Source of the DNA: Mycobacterium sp. SVM_VP21
GTDB lineage: Bacteria; Actinomycetota; Actinomycetes; Mycobacteriales; Mycobacteriaceae
Length of the DNA: 64,000 nucleotides
Assembly: GCA_024758765.1 (NCBI GenBank)
Contig: CP101406.1
Location: forward strand, 4,464,001 to 4,528,000
Direction: 5' to 3'
Shown here: piece after piece, positions 40,482 through 49,422 of the stretch
Layout: every line of letters starts with the position of its first letter
Numbering within the stretch: position 1 is the stretch's first letter
Made by a program: the position numbers and the translations under genes
The notes under the pieces: generated by a model
What the model saw: only the letters and a program-made list of their open reading frames with translations
What the model was told of the DNA's origin: nothing
The model's database searches: none

Positions 40482-41964
40482 GGAGTGATCCGTTCCCTTC
40501 TTCGCGGGTGCTCTCGTTGGTCCAGCTTCCCGGCATCATCGGCGTGGTGACGCCGTTGCCGAATGTGTCTACCGCCAGCGTAGTGAGTCCGGCCGGGTCC
40601 GCCAGTCCAGACTTCGCTGTAGCACCGGTCGATCCGACCGAGGGGCTGCCCGAGGCACTGGCTCGGGTCTGTTGCTCCGGGTGCGGCGCAGCCGGCGCCT
40701 CGTCGTCGGTGGTGAGGAATTCGTAGCGGTAGCCGCGCTCTTTGATATCGGCGCCGCGGCGCCTGCGCGTCCTGGACTTCCTGCCGAACGTAGCCGCCGC
40801 CGCGGCGCCGGCGGCTTCGCTGGCGCTCCTTGGACGACGTGCGGCCTCCGCGGCCCGCTGCGGCATCGGTGGGCCGAAGCCCACGCCGGGGCCGCCGCCG
40901 GCAACCGCGTAGTACAGCGGTGGGGCGCCGGTAGCCGGAGGCGGATTCGGCACCGGCGGTGCTGGTGCGGGCGCCGTGCTTGCGGGCGCCGGAGCCGGAG
41001 CGGGAGGGCTGGACACGGCAGACGCCGGGGGAGTCGGAACCACGGCCGCGGCGGGCAGATGCTGTGGCGCGACCACGGGTGGTACCTGCATGGTGGGTAC
41101 CTGGGCCAGATAGGCGAGCCCGGACAATCCCAATGCGATCGGGATCGCCGACGATCCTGCCGCCGGCCCCATGATCGCCGCGTAGATCGGCGTTCCCATC
41201 ACGCCGAAGGTCGCTGCGTAGGCGAAGAGGTAAAACAGCGGCAGCCAGGTGGTTGCCGCCGCCGCTGGGTCGGTCGCAAAGTCGACGACGACCTGGTACA
41301 GGGTGCCGAGTGGATCCGACAGCACCCGCTTGAGCATGCGGTACATGCTGCTGAAATGCTCGGACCACGACAGCCATTCCTCGATGGGGTCGGTGAGGAC
41401 GGCGGACCCCGCCTCACCGACACCCGGCTCGAGGACAGACGGCGCCGGCGCCGTCTGCGGTGTTGATGCCACGGTCGCCGCGGCGGCCGCCTGGTAGGCG
41501 CTCATGGTGGTGGCGGCCTGCAGCCACATCCGGATGTAGTCCGCTTCGGTGACCGCGATGGGGATTGCGTTGATACCGAAGAAGTTTGTCGCCACCAACA
41601 TGCTCAGCGTCGCGCGGTTGGCGGCCAGTTCGGCGACGGTCGGCATGGCTGCCAGAGCCGCGGTGTAGGAGCCGGCCGCTGTCTGAAGCTGGGCGGCGGC
41701 GGTGGCGCTGTTCGCGCCGGCCTGCATCAGCCAGGCCAGGTAGGGTGCGTGGGCGGCAAGGTAGCGCGCCGCGCTCTGCCCCTCCCACATGTCGGCCTGC
41801 ACGGTACCCAAGATTGCCGTGAGTTCGGCTGCAGCCGTGGTGTATTCGCTGCTCAGCGCGGCCCAGGCATCAGCGGCCGCCAGCAGTGTTCCGGCGCCCA
41901 CCCCGCTGCTGAGCAGGGTGGAGTGCACCTCAGGGGGTAACGCCATCCAGATGGGTGTGGTCAT
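40459..41964 (-). CDS. PPE-family protein, PPE-PPW-like C-terminus
   Basis: 501 residues. The N-terminal ~180 residues form a PPE helical domain (WMALPPEVHSTLLSSGVGAG; W-x-G turn in DMWEGQSA). A mid part with hydrophobic helices follows (WLPLFYLFAYAATFGVMGTP), then a Pro/Ala linker and a basic C-terminus with RRRRGADIKERGYRYEFL and a final TPMMPGSW, which I recognise as the PPE-PPW subfamily end. PPE proteins are exported by ESX systems with PE partners; no PE gene is next to it. Some PPE proteins (PPE36, PPE37, PPE62) serve heme uptake in M. tuberculosis; the operon with heme oxygenase makes that role likely here. Confidence 0.9.
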
Positions 41965-41974
41965 GGTCGCGGGT

Positions 41975-42742
41975 TCACTCCATGCCAGTGCGGCCGGGAG
42001 TCCAGAACGGCTTGGTACGGATTCGGCGGCGATCCCAGCCGCGTTCGTTGATCAGGATTTTTCGCAGGGTTTGGATGGTGCGGGCCTCACCGGCGAGGTA
42101 AGCGATGCCGGGGTGGTCGGGAAGGTCGAGGGCGCGCAGGGCGTCGGCGAGGACGGGGGAATCTGCGGCGCTGGCGTCACCGCGCTCGACGTGGGTCACC
42201 GACCGCGCGAGCTCAAGGTGGTCGGCCTCGGTCGCCGCTTCGACGACGCCGTACACCTCCGTGTCGGGCCGGACCGACCGCAGCATGGCGGCGAACGCGA
42301 CCGAGGCCGTCTCGTCCCCGGCGAACACGTGGTAAGAAGCGTCTTGGCGGACGACGAAGTTGCCCTGCGGCCGGGTGAAATCGACGTGATCGCCGAGCGA
42401 CACGGCCGTCGCCCACCGCCGGGCAGGCGTTTCGGCGTCTGGATCGAAGCTGTGTTGGCACATCACGATGTCGAGCGTTCCGGCGTCGGGATCCGCGTCG
42501 TAGATGGAATAGGTGCGCAAGGCGTCGTGGGGATGCAGTCGCAGCACCGAATCGAGTAGACCGGCGACCTGCAGACGGACATGCTGGCCCGGTGTCCAGG
42601 TCATGCCCCGCAGGCGTGGACCGGTGAAGCGGATGCGGCGCATCGTCGGCGTCAGCTGTTCGATCTCTCCGACGGTTCCGGACAGCAGTAGCGCCTCGCG
42701 CAGGGTGCTGACCAGGGGTAACGAGTCGAGGAGCGGTGCCAC
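41975..42742 (-). CDS. Siderophore-interacting protein, FAD-dependent ferric reductase
   Basis: 255 residues of the ViuB/SIP family. FAD-binding stretch RTYSIYDADPDAGTLDI, later FVVRQDASYHVFAGDETA and a C-terminal GEARTIQTLRKILINERGW typical of the NAD(P)H-binding half. Such enzymes reduce ferric siderophores, releasing Fe2+. GTG 42742 is chosen: it follows GGGAGGG and lies downstream of the IdeR box, which an earlier start would include. First gene of the operon SIP-PPE-heme oxygenase; the PPE gene begins 10 bp after its stop. Confidence 0.92.
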   Translation of the reverse strand: MAPLLDSLPLVSTLREALLLSGTVGEIEQLTPTMRRIRFTGPRLRGMTWTPGQHVRLQVAGLLDSVLRLHPHDALRTYSIYDADPDAGTLDIVMCQHSFDPDAETPARRWATAVSLGDHVDFTRPQGNFVVRQDASYHVFAGDETASVAFAAMLRSVRPDTEVYGVVEAATEADHLELARSVTHVERGDASAADSPVLADALRALDLPDHPGIAYLAGEARTIQTLRKILINERGWDRRRIRTKPFWTPGRTGME

Positions 42743-42768
42743 AGGGCCCTCCCGGGAGTCGAATGCAA

Positions 42769-42787
42769 TTAGGTATGCCTTACCTAA
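42769..42787. promoter_or_regulatory. IdeR iron box
   Basis: TTAGGTATGCCTTACCTAA matches the mycobacterial IdeR consensus (TTAGGTTAGSCTAACCTAA, from memory) at 16 of 19 positions and is a near-perfect inverted repeat. It stands 27 bp upstream of the SIP start and about 38 bp upstream of the divergent M15 peptidase gene, so Fe-IdeR could repress both. Confidence 0.88.
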
Positions 42788-42824
42788 TCGGCGACAGTAG
42801 CAGATCTGGCGCTGCGCTAGCGTG

Positions 42825-43529
42825 ATGTGGATCAACGGCAGCCGAAAGATCTCGACCGCGTGGCGCCTGATGGCGGCGATCGCGCTCTGCGGGCTGCTGC
42901 CACAGTGCGCCGCAGGCGCACCGCCGCCACCCACCTCGGCGCCGGCAGCAACATCGCCGCGGAACGTCGCTCCCGAGCCCGCCACGGTGGCAGGCGTCAC
43001 GGCCACCGAACTCGGCCCGACCTGGCACCGCGGCTGCCCGGTCACCCCCGCGCAGCTGCGGCGGGTCACGCTGACCTACCTCGGATTCGACGATCGGCCG
43101 CACCGCGGCGAGTTGATCGTGAACCAGGAGCTGGTTGCGCAGGTCATCGCCATATTCGACCGGCTCTACCGACTGGAGTTCCCGATCGAGCGGATGCAAC
43201 CGGTGGCGCACTATCGCGGCGGTGACGACGAGTTGTCGATGGAAGACAACAACACCTCGGCGTTCAATTGTCGACGCATCCCGGGCTCCGGCAATTGGGC
43301 GCTACACGCCTACGGCCGTGCCATCGACGTCAACCCGCTGCTCAATCCGATGGTCGACCATGGCAGGTTCGAGCCGCGTAACGCCAGGGTCTACCTGGAT
43401 CGCCGTCGGATCGAACCGGGTCTGCTGCATGCCGGTGACGCCGCGGTTCGCGCCTTCACCGACGCCGGGTGGCGCTGGGGCGGCACCTGGAAGTCGCCGG
43501 TGGACTACCAGCATTTCGAGCGGCGCTGA
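42825..43529 (+). CDS. M15-family (VanY-type D,D-carboxypeptidase-like) secreted metallopeptidase
   Basis: 234 residues. A hydrophobic N-terminal segment (LMAAIALCGLLPQCAAGAPP) acts as signal peptide; the LPQC site is a poor lipobox. After a Pro/Ala/Thr linker comes an M15 domain with the zinc motif LHAYGRAID (H-x3-G-x2-x-D) and the last ligand in DYQHFE; NTSAFNCRRIPGSG is also typical. It should trim peptidoglycan or related peptides outside the membrane. ATG 42825 or the adjacent GTG 42822 is the start. It diverges from the heme-iron operon and shares the IdeR-box region. Confidence 0.87.
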   Translation: MWINGSRKISTAWRLMAAIALCGLLPQCAAGAPPPPTSAPAATSPRNVAPEPATVAGVTATELGPTWHRGCPVTPAQLRRVTLTYLGFDDRPHRGELIVNQELVAQVIAIFDRLYRLEFPIERMQPVAHYRGGDDELSMEDNNTSAFNCRRIPGSGNWALHAYGRAIDVNPLLNPMVDHGRFEPRNARVYLDRRRIEPGLLHAGDAAVRAFTDAGWRWGGTWKSPVDYQHFERR

Positions 43530-43733
43530 CGCGACAAAAATCACACCCGCCACATTGGCACCGTCGAGCGACCACGCACCGAAGTTGAAAATGGATGTCG
43601 CCGGCGATATCACCGCCGCGGCGCCGACCGACCGATAGTGCATGCGCTATCCAAATCGGCAACACCCACATGCTTCTCTCGCGTTACCGCTGAGACTCAG
43701 GTGATGAAAGCGACTATTCGGGGTTAGTCGGGG

Positions 43734-45515
43734 TTAGTCGAGGAGCTCCGAGAGCTCCAGCCAACGGCCCTCCTGCTCGGCCACCTCGGCCTCCAGCGCC
43801 CGCAATCCCCTGGTGAGCTCCGCCAGGCCCAGGTGATCGGCCTGGTCGTAGGCGGCCAGCTCGTGATGCTTGGCCTCGATCTGCTCGGCCAGCCGCGCCA
43901 GCCGGCGATCGACGGCGGCCAGATCCTTCTGTGCCGCACGCAGTTCCGCTCCCGACAGCGCGCTCGGGCCATCGGCGGTCGCAGCGGCCGGCCGCGACAC
44001 CGGTGCACGACGGGCGTCGGCGGCCAGCTGCAAGTATTCGTCGACACCGCCCGGCAGGTGGCGCAGCCGCCCATCCAGGATCGCGTATTGGTTGTCGGTC
44101 ACCCGCTCCAGCAGATACCGGTCATGGGAGACCACGATCAAAGTGCCCGGCCAGGAGTCCAACAGATCCTCGGTCGCGGTCAGCATGTCGGTGTCGACAT
44201 CGTTGGTGGGCTCGTCGAGCACCAGCACGTTCGGCTCGGCGAGCAACGTGAGCATCAACTGCAGCCGCCGCCGCTGCCCGCCGGAGAGCTCACCCACCCG
44301 CGCCGACAACTGGGCGCTGCCGAACCCGAGTCGCTCCAACAGCTGCGCGGGCGTCATCTCCTTGCCATCGACCTGGTAGTCGTTGCGCAGCCGGCCCAGC
44401 ACATCGGCTACACGGTCTTCGGTGAGCGTCGCCAACTCCGCCGACTGTTGGTCCAACATGCCCAGTCGCACCGTCTTGCCGCGCTTGACCCGGCCGCTGT
44501 CCGGCACCACCGTGCCGGCGATCAGACCGAGCAGGGTGGATTTCCCGGCACCGTTGGCGCCGACGATTCCGGTGCGCTCGCCTGGTCCGATCCGCCATTC
44601 GACGTCGCGCAGCACCGGTTTGCCGTCGAAGCTGACCGACACATCCAGCAGGTCGATGACGTCCTTGCCCAGCCGCGCGGTCGCCAGCTTCATCAGCTCG
44701 ACTTCGTTACGCAGCGGCGGGACGTCGGCGATCAGCGCGTTGGCCGCTTCGATGCGGAACTTCGGCTTGGAGGTGCGGGCCGGCGCCCCACGTCGCAGCC
44801 AGGCCAACTCTTTGCGTAATAGGTTCTGCCGCCTGGCCTCACTGGCCGCAGCCATCCGGTCGCGCTCCACCCGCTGCAGAACGTAGGCCGCGTAGCCGCC
44901 TTCAAAGGGTGCGACGGCTCCGTCGTGCACTTCCCAGGTGGTGGTGGCCACTTCGTCGAGAAACCACCGGTCGTGGGTGACGACCAGCAGGGCGCCGGTA
45001 TTGCGGGCCCAGCGCTGCTGAAGATGCCGCGCCAGCCAGGTGATCCCTTCCACATCGAGGTGGTTGGTCGGCTCGTCGAGGCAGATCACGTCCCATTCGT
45101 CGATCAGCAAGGCCGCCAACTGCACTCGTCGGCGCTGCCCGCCGGACAGCCCGGAGACGGTTGCGTCCCACGCGATGTCGGAGACCAAGCCGTCGACGAC
45201 GTCACGGATTCGCGGGTTGGACGCCCATTCATGGTCGGCCTGATCACCGACCAGCGACGCCCCCAGCGTGCTGTCGGGGTCGAGGGTGTCGGCCTGGTCC
45301 AGCAATCCGACCCGCAACCCACTACGCCGGGTGACGCGGCCCGCATCCGGGGTCGCGGCGCCGGCCAACAGGCGCAGCAGCGACGATTTGCCGTCTCCAT
45401 TGCGCCCGACGATGCCGATCCGGGCGCCGTCGTTCACCCCGAGGGTGACTGAGTCCAACACCACACCGGTGGGGTACCGCAGGTGTAGGGCCTCGGCTCC
45501 GAGCAGGTGTGCCAC
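43734..45515 (-). CDS. ABC-F family ATPase (macrolide-resistance/ribosome-factor type)
   Basis: 593 residues, two ABC ATPase domains without membrane helices. Walker A GIVGRNGDGKSSLL and GIVGANGAGKSTLLGL; signatures LSGGQRRRVQL and LSGGQRRRLQL; Walker B VICLDEPTNHLD and VLVLDEPTNDVD; a charged C-terminal coiled coil. ABC-F proteins act on the ribosome, often rescuing it from antibiotics, rather than transporting. GTG 45515 is used; extensions upstream overlap the divergent acyl-CoA synthetase gene. By position it equals the gene annotated in two pieces as Rv1668c/Rv1667c in M. tuberculosis; here it is intact. Confidence 0.93.
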   Translation of the reverse strand: MAHLLGAEALHLRYPTGVVLDSVTLGVNDGARIGIVGRNGDGKSSLLRLLAGAATPDAGRVTRRSGLRVGLLDQADTLDPDSTLGASLVGDQADHEWASNPRIRDVVDGLVSDIAWDATVSGLSGGQRRRVQLAALLIDEWDVICLDEPTNHLDVEGITWLARHLQQRWARNTGALLVVTHDRWFLDEVATTTWEVHDGAVAPFEGGYAAYVLQRVERDRMAAASEARRQNLLRKELAWLRRGAPARTSKPKFRIEAANALIADVPPLRNEVELMKLATARLGKDVIDLLDVSVSFDGKPVLRDVEWRIGPGERTGIVGANGAGKSTLLGLIAGTVVPDSGRVKRGKTVRLGMLDQQSAELATLTEDRVADVLGRLRNDYQVDGKEMTPAQLLERLGFGSAQLSARVGELSGGQRRRLQLMLTLLAEPNVLVLDEPTNDVDTDMLTATEDLLDSWPGTLIVVSHDRYLLERVTDNQYAILDGRLRHLPGGVDEYLQLAADARRAPVSRPAAATADGPSALSGAELRAAQKDLAAVDRRLARLAEQIEAKHHELAAYDQADHLGLAELTRGLRALEAEVAEQEGRWLELSELLD

Positions 45516-45630
45516 CGCTGGAACGGTACTGCCTGCCCCTCGCCGAATGGTGAACCAGCCGGACGTACGGTGCTGATGTGCCAGAATGTGCACGATATTC
45601 CGGGATCGGGCGCGAAGTAGGGGAGCAGCG

Positions 45631-48615
45631 GTGGATCTGAACTTGTCGGCCATTACCCGGCCGGTCGAGTGGCTGATGGCCACCGCACAGAACGGCCTGG
45701 AGGTGCTGCGCTGGGGCGGCCTGGAGACCGGGACCGTGCCGTCACCGTTCCAGATCGTTGAGAGCACCCCGATGTACAAACTGCGGCGGTATTTCCCGCC
45801 GGACAGCCGACCGGGGCAACCACAGCCCGGACCGCCGGTGCTGCTGGTGCACCCAATGATGATGTCGGCAAACATGTGGGACGTCACCCATGACGAGGGT
45901 GCGGTCGGCATTCTGCACGACGCCGGGGTGGACCCGTGGGTGATCGACTTCGGCTCACCGGACCAGATCGAAGGCGGCATGCGCCGCAATCTGGCCGACC
46001 ACATCGTCGGCCTGAGCCAGGCCATCGACACCGTCGCCGAGACCACCGGGCGTGACGTGCACCTGGCCGGCTACTCCCAGGGCGGCATGTTCGCCTATCA
46101 GACCGGGGCATACCGGCATTCGAAGAACATCGCCAGCATCATCGCGTTCGGGTCGCCGGTGGACACCCTGGCCGCGCTGCCGATGGGGCTGCCGCCCAAT
46201 CTGGCGTCCGGTGTCGCCGGCTTCATGGCCGACCATGTCTTCAATCGGCTCGACATCTCGGGATGGCAGGCGCGCCTGGGCTTCCAGATGATGGACCCGC
46301 TCAAGACGGCGAAGGCGCGGATGGAGTTCCTGCGCCAGCTGCACGACCGCGAGGCCCTGCTGCCGCGCGAGGCGCAGCGCCGTTTCCTGGAGTCCGAGGG
46401 CTGGATCGCCTGGTCGGGTCCGGCGATCTCGGAGCTGCTTAAGCAGTTCATCGCCCACAACCGGATGATGACCGGTGGTTTCGCCATCAATGGGCAGCTG
46501 GTCACGCTCACCGACATCACCTGCCCGGTGCTGGCATTCGTCGGTGAGGTCGATGACATCGGACAACCGGCGGCCGTCCGCGGGATCCGCCGCGCAGCTC
46601 CCGACGCCAAGGTCTTCGAATATCTGCTGCGGGCAGGCCACTTCGGCTTGGTGGTGGGTTCCAAGGCCGCCGAACTGACCTGGCCGACTGTGGCGCGCTG
46701 GGTGCTGTGGCAGTCCGGGATGGGCCCGCAGCCGGTGGGGGTGGCGTTGATGTCCGCGCAGCCGTCCGAAGGCGCCAAGCGCGGCGTCGCGATGACGTCG
46801 CGGATCGCACACGGACTGGGTGAGGCCTCCGAGGTCGCGTTGACGCTGGCGCGCGGCGCCGCGGACGCCATGGTGGCGGCGCAGAAATCGGTGCGCACCA
46901 TGGCCGTTGAGACCGCGCGCACGCTGCCCCGGCTGGCCCGACTCGGCCAGATCAACGATCACACCCGAATCTCGCTGGGCCGCATCATCGATGAGCAGGC
47001 CGCCGACTCACCCGACGGCGAATTCCTGCTGTTCGACGGGCGGGTGCACACCTACGAGGCGGTCAACAGGCGCATCGACAACGTCGTCCGCGGCCTGATC
47101 GACGTCGGGGTGCGCCAAGGCGTCCACGTCGGCGTGCTGATGGCCACCCGGCCCAGCGCCCTGGTCGCGATCGCGGCGCTGTCCCGGCTGGGGGCGGTGG
47201 CCGTGCTGATGCCGACCGACGGGGACCTGCTGCCCGCGGCTCGCCTGGGCGGCATCTCCGACATCATCGTCGACCCGGAAACCCTTGAGCTGGCCGGCGC
47301 GGCCGCCCGCGAACTGGACTGCCAGGTGCTGGTGCTCGGCGGCGGTGAAGCCCGCGACCTGGACCTGCCCACCGACATCGACGTCGTCGACATGGAACAG
47401 ATCGACCCGGACGCCGTCGAACTGCCCGGCTGGTACCGGCCGAACCCGGGATTCGCCCGCGACCTGGCGTTCGTGGCCTTCGGCAACGCGGCCGGCGAGC
47501 TGGTAGCCAAGCAGATCACCAACTTCCGCTGGGCGCTCTCGGCGTTCGGCACCGCGTCGACCGCGGCCCTGGGCCCCAACGACACCGTCTACTGCCTCAC
47601 GCCGCTGCACCACGAGTCCGGGCTGCTGGTCAGCCTCGGCGGTGCCGTGGTCGGCGGGGCCCGCATCGCACTGTCGCGCGGCCTGAACCCGGACCGATTC
47701 GTCGCCGAGGTGCGCCAGTACGGCGTCAGCGTGGTGTCCTACACCTGGGCGATGCTCGGCGAGGTCATCGACGACCCGAACTTCGTCTTGCAGGGCAACC
47801 ACCCGGTCCGGCTGTTCATCGGCTCCGGCATGCCCACCGGCCTGTGGAACCGGGTCACCGAGGTGTTCGCCCCGGCCCACGTCGTGGAGTTCTTCGCGAC
47901 CAAGGACGGTCAGGCCGTGCTGGCCAACGTCTCCGGCGCCAAGGTCGGCAGCAAGGGGCGCCCGCTGCCCGGCGCGGTGGATGTAGAACTGGCCGCCTAC
48001 GACTGCGATCACGACCTAATCCTGGAAGACGAGCGGGGTTTCGTGAAGATCGCCGAGAACGACGAAGTCGGTGTGCTGCTGGCCAAGCCCCGCGGACCGA
48101 TCGATCCGTCCGCCTCGGTCAAGCGGGGCGTGTTCGCCCCGGCCGACACCTGGATCTCCACGGAGTTCCTGTTCCGGCGCGACGCCGACGGTGACTACTG
48201 GCTGGTCGGCGGGCGCGCATCCAGCATCCGCACCGACCGGGGCATCGCGTTCCCGGTGGTCATCACCGATGCTCTCGGTGCCGTCACCGGCGTCGATCTG
48301 GCCGTTACCTATCGGGTGCCGACCGAGGGCGCGGACCTGGTGGTGTCGGCGGTGACGGTGCAGCCGGGCGCCTCGGTCACCGCCGCCGACCTCAGCGAGG
48401 CGGTGGCCGCGCTTCCGTCCGGCGTCGGCCCCGACGTCATCCACCTGGTGCCGAATCTGTCGCTGAGCACGGTGTACCGCCCGGTGGTGGGTGCGCTGCG
48501 TGAGGCCGGGCTGCCCAAGGCCGGACGCAACGCCTGGTACTTCGATGCCACTACCCGGCAGTTCAAACGGCTGACGGCCGCGGTGCGGGCCGAACTGGCC
48601 GGTGGTCGCCCATGA
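45631..48615 (+). CDS. Bifunctional lipase / acyl-CoA synthetase-like protein (Rv1683-like)
   Basis: 994 residues. The N-terminal ~360 residues are an alpha/beta hydrolase of the PHA depolymerase/PhaC-like type with nucleophile motif HLAGYSQGGMFAYQ and final His in LRAGHFGLV. The C-terminal half is an AMP-binding (acyl-CoA synthetase) fold: PTDGDLLPAARLG, LTPLHHESGLLVSLGG, and WISTEFLFRRDADGDYWLVGG near the hinge. The canonical TSGTTGxPK loop is replaced by AFGNAAGELVAKQITN, so adenylation may be altered. The BCG homologue was linked to triacylglycerol handling. GTG 45631 follows AGGGGAG. Overlaps the next gene by 4 bp. Confidence 0.88.
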   Translation: MDLNLSAITRPVEWLMATAQNGLEVLRWGGLETGTVPSPFQIVESTPMYKLRRYFPPDSRPGQPQPGPPVLLVHPMMMSANMWDVTHDEGAVGILHDAGVDPWVIDFGSPDQIEGGMRRNLADHIVGLSQAIDTVAETTGRDVHLAGYSQGGMFAYQTGAYRHSKNIASIIAFGSPVDTLAALPMGLPPNLASGVAGFMADHVFNRLDISGWQARLGFQMMDPLKTAKARMEFLRQLHDREALLPREAQRRFLESEGWIAWSGPAISELLKQFIAHNRMMTGGFAINGQLVTLTDITCPVLAFVGEVDDIGQPAAVRGIRRAAPDAKVFEYLLRAGHFGLVVGSKAAELTWPTVARWVLWQSGMGPQPVGVALMSAQPSEGAKRGVAMTSRIAHGLGEASEVALTLARGAADAMVAAQKSVRTMAVETARTLPRLARLGQINDHTRISLGRIIDEQAADSPDGEFLLFDGRVHTYEAVNRRIDNVVRGLIDVGVRQGVHVGVLMATRPSALVAIAALSRLGAVAVLMPTDGDLLPAARLGGISDIIVDPETLELAGAAARELDCQVLVLGGGEARDLDLPTDIDVVDMEQIDPDAVELPGWYRPNPGFARDLAFVAFGNAAGELVAKQITNFRWALSAFGTASTAALGPNDTVYCLTPLHHESGLLVSLGGAVVGGARIALSRGLNPDRFVAEVRQYGVSVVSYTWAMLGEVIDDPNFVLQGNHPVRLFIGSGMPTGLWNRVTEVFAPAHVVEFFATKDGQAVLANVSGAKVGSKGRPLPGAVDVELAAYDCDHDLILEDERGFVKIAENDEVGVLLAKPRGPIDPSASVKRGVFAPADTWISTEFLFRRDADGDYWLVGGRASSIRTDRGIAFPVVITDALGAVTGVDLAVTYRVPTEGADLVVSAVTVQPGASVTAADLSEAVAALPSGVGPDVIHLVPNLSLSTVYRPVVGALREAGLPKAGRNAWYFDATTRQFKRLTAAVRAELAGGRP

Positions 48616-48836
48616 TCGCTCAAGACCTGTTGGACATCCTGGTCTGCCCGGCCGACCGCGGTCCGCTGCTGTTGGTGCAGCGGTCCGGTGTTGGCGCGCT
48701 GTACAACCCGCGCCTGCGTCGGGCCTACCGCATTGACGACGACATTCCGGTGTTGCTGATCGACGAGGCCGAATCCGTCAGCGACGACGAGCATGCGCTG
48801 CTCATTGCCCAAGCGGGCCCGGCAGATCCCCGGTGA
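48612..48836 (+). CDS. Trm112/UPF0434-family small protein (Rv1684-like)
   Basis: 74 residues. DLLDILVCPADRGPLLL and AYRIDDDIPVLLIDEAE are the family hallmarks; only one of the usual zinc cysteines (CPADRG) is kept. In eukaryotes Trm112 activates methyltransferases; bacterial role unclear. Its ATG overlaps the stop of the lipase/synthetase gene by 4 bp, so they are co-translated. Its 3' end overlaps the convergent TetR gene by 35 bp. Confidence 0.9.
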   Translation: MIAQDLLDILVCPADRGPLLLVQRSGVGALYNPRLRRAYRIDDDIPVLLIDEAESVSDDEHALLIAQAGPADPR

Positions 48837-49422
48837 GATAACGCTGCACGGTCGGGGCGATCATCGCTACGACGTCCTGCGCCGGTAGTGAGGCGATCGG
48901 CTCCAGGCCGACGATGTAGCGGGCAACCACGACACCCATCAACTGGCTTGCGGCGAACTCGGCGCGCAGCACTCCAGAGCCGGCTGGCTCGTCGATCCGC
49001 GGGGCGAGTTCGGCAATCACGATGTCCCGGAAGAAGGAGCGTGCCAGTGGCACTTCGGTTCCGGTGAGCATGGACCGCATCGCCGCGATCAGACCCGTCC
49101 CGGCGTGGGAATCCCACAGCGGTAGCAGCAGTTCGGGCAGCGTGCGTCCGAGTTGCTCGACCGGTGTCTCGCGCAGCGGGCCCAGCACCGTCATCGGGTC
49201 AATCGGCAGCTCGACCGCAGCGGCGAACAGCTGCTGCTTGGTGCCGTGGTAGTGATGCACCAGCGCCGCGTCGACGCCGGCCTGCGCCGCCACCGCACGG
49301 ATGGAGGTGTTCGCGAAACCGTTGCGGGCGAACAGCTCTCGGGCCGCAGCCAGGATCTTGTCCCGGTTGTCGGAGGCGCCCGACGGGCGTCCCGGTTTAC
49401 GGGTGTGCGCCACGGCGGCCAT
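48802..49422 (-). CDS. TetR-family repressor of the ABC exporter operon (Rv1685c-like)
   Basis: 206 residues. HTH: NTSIRAVAAQAGVDAALVHHYHGTK. ATG 49422 overlaps the permease stop by one base, so the regulator is the last gene of the ATPase-permease-TetR operon. Likely autoregulator binding the paired palindromes at 50921-50951. The 3' end overlaps the Trm112-like gene by 35 bp. Confidence 0.9.
   Translation of the reverse strand: MAAVAHTRKPGRPSGASDNRDKILAAARELFARNGFANTSIRAVAAQAGVDAALVHHYHGTKQQLFAAAVELPIDPMTVLGPLRETPVEQLGRTLPELLLPLWDSHAGTGLIAAMRSMLTGTEVPLARSFFRDIVIAELAPRIDEPAGSGVLRAEFAASQLMGVVVARYIVGLEPIASLPAQDVVAMIAPTVQRYLTGDLPGPLGQ

Noticed and set aside
42743..43069. N-terminal extension of the siderophore-interacting protein
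   Set aside because: Would include the IdeR box and overlap the divergent M15 gene; GTG 42742 has a proper Shine-Dalgarno.
43721..43740. Two copies of GGGTTAGTCG at the ABC-F stop codon
   Set aside because: A 10-bp tandem duplication only; no sign of function.
45516..46046. N-terminal extension of the ABC-F frame
   Set aside because: Overlaps the well supported lipase/synthetase gene on the other strand; the conserved protein begins at the GTG at 45515.
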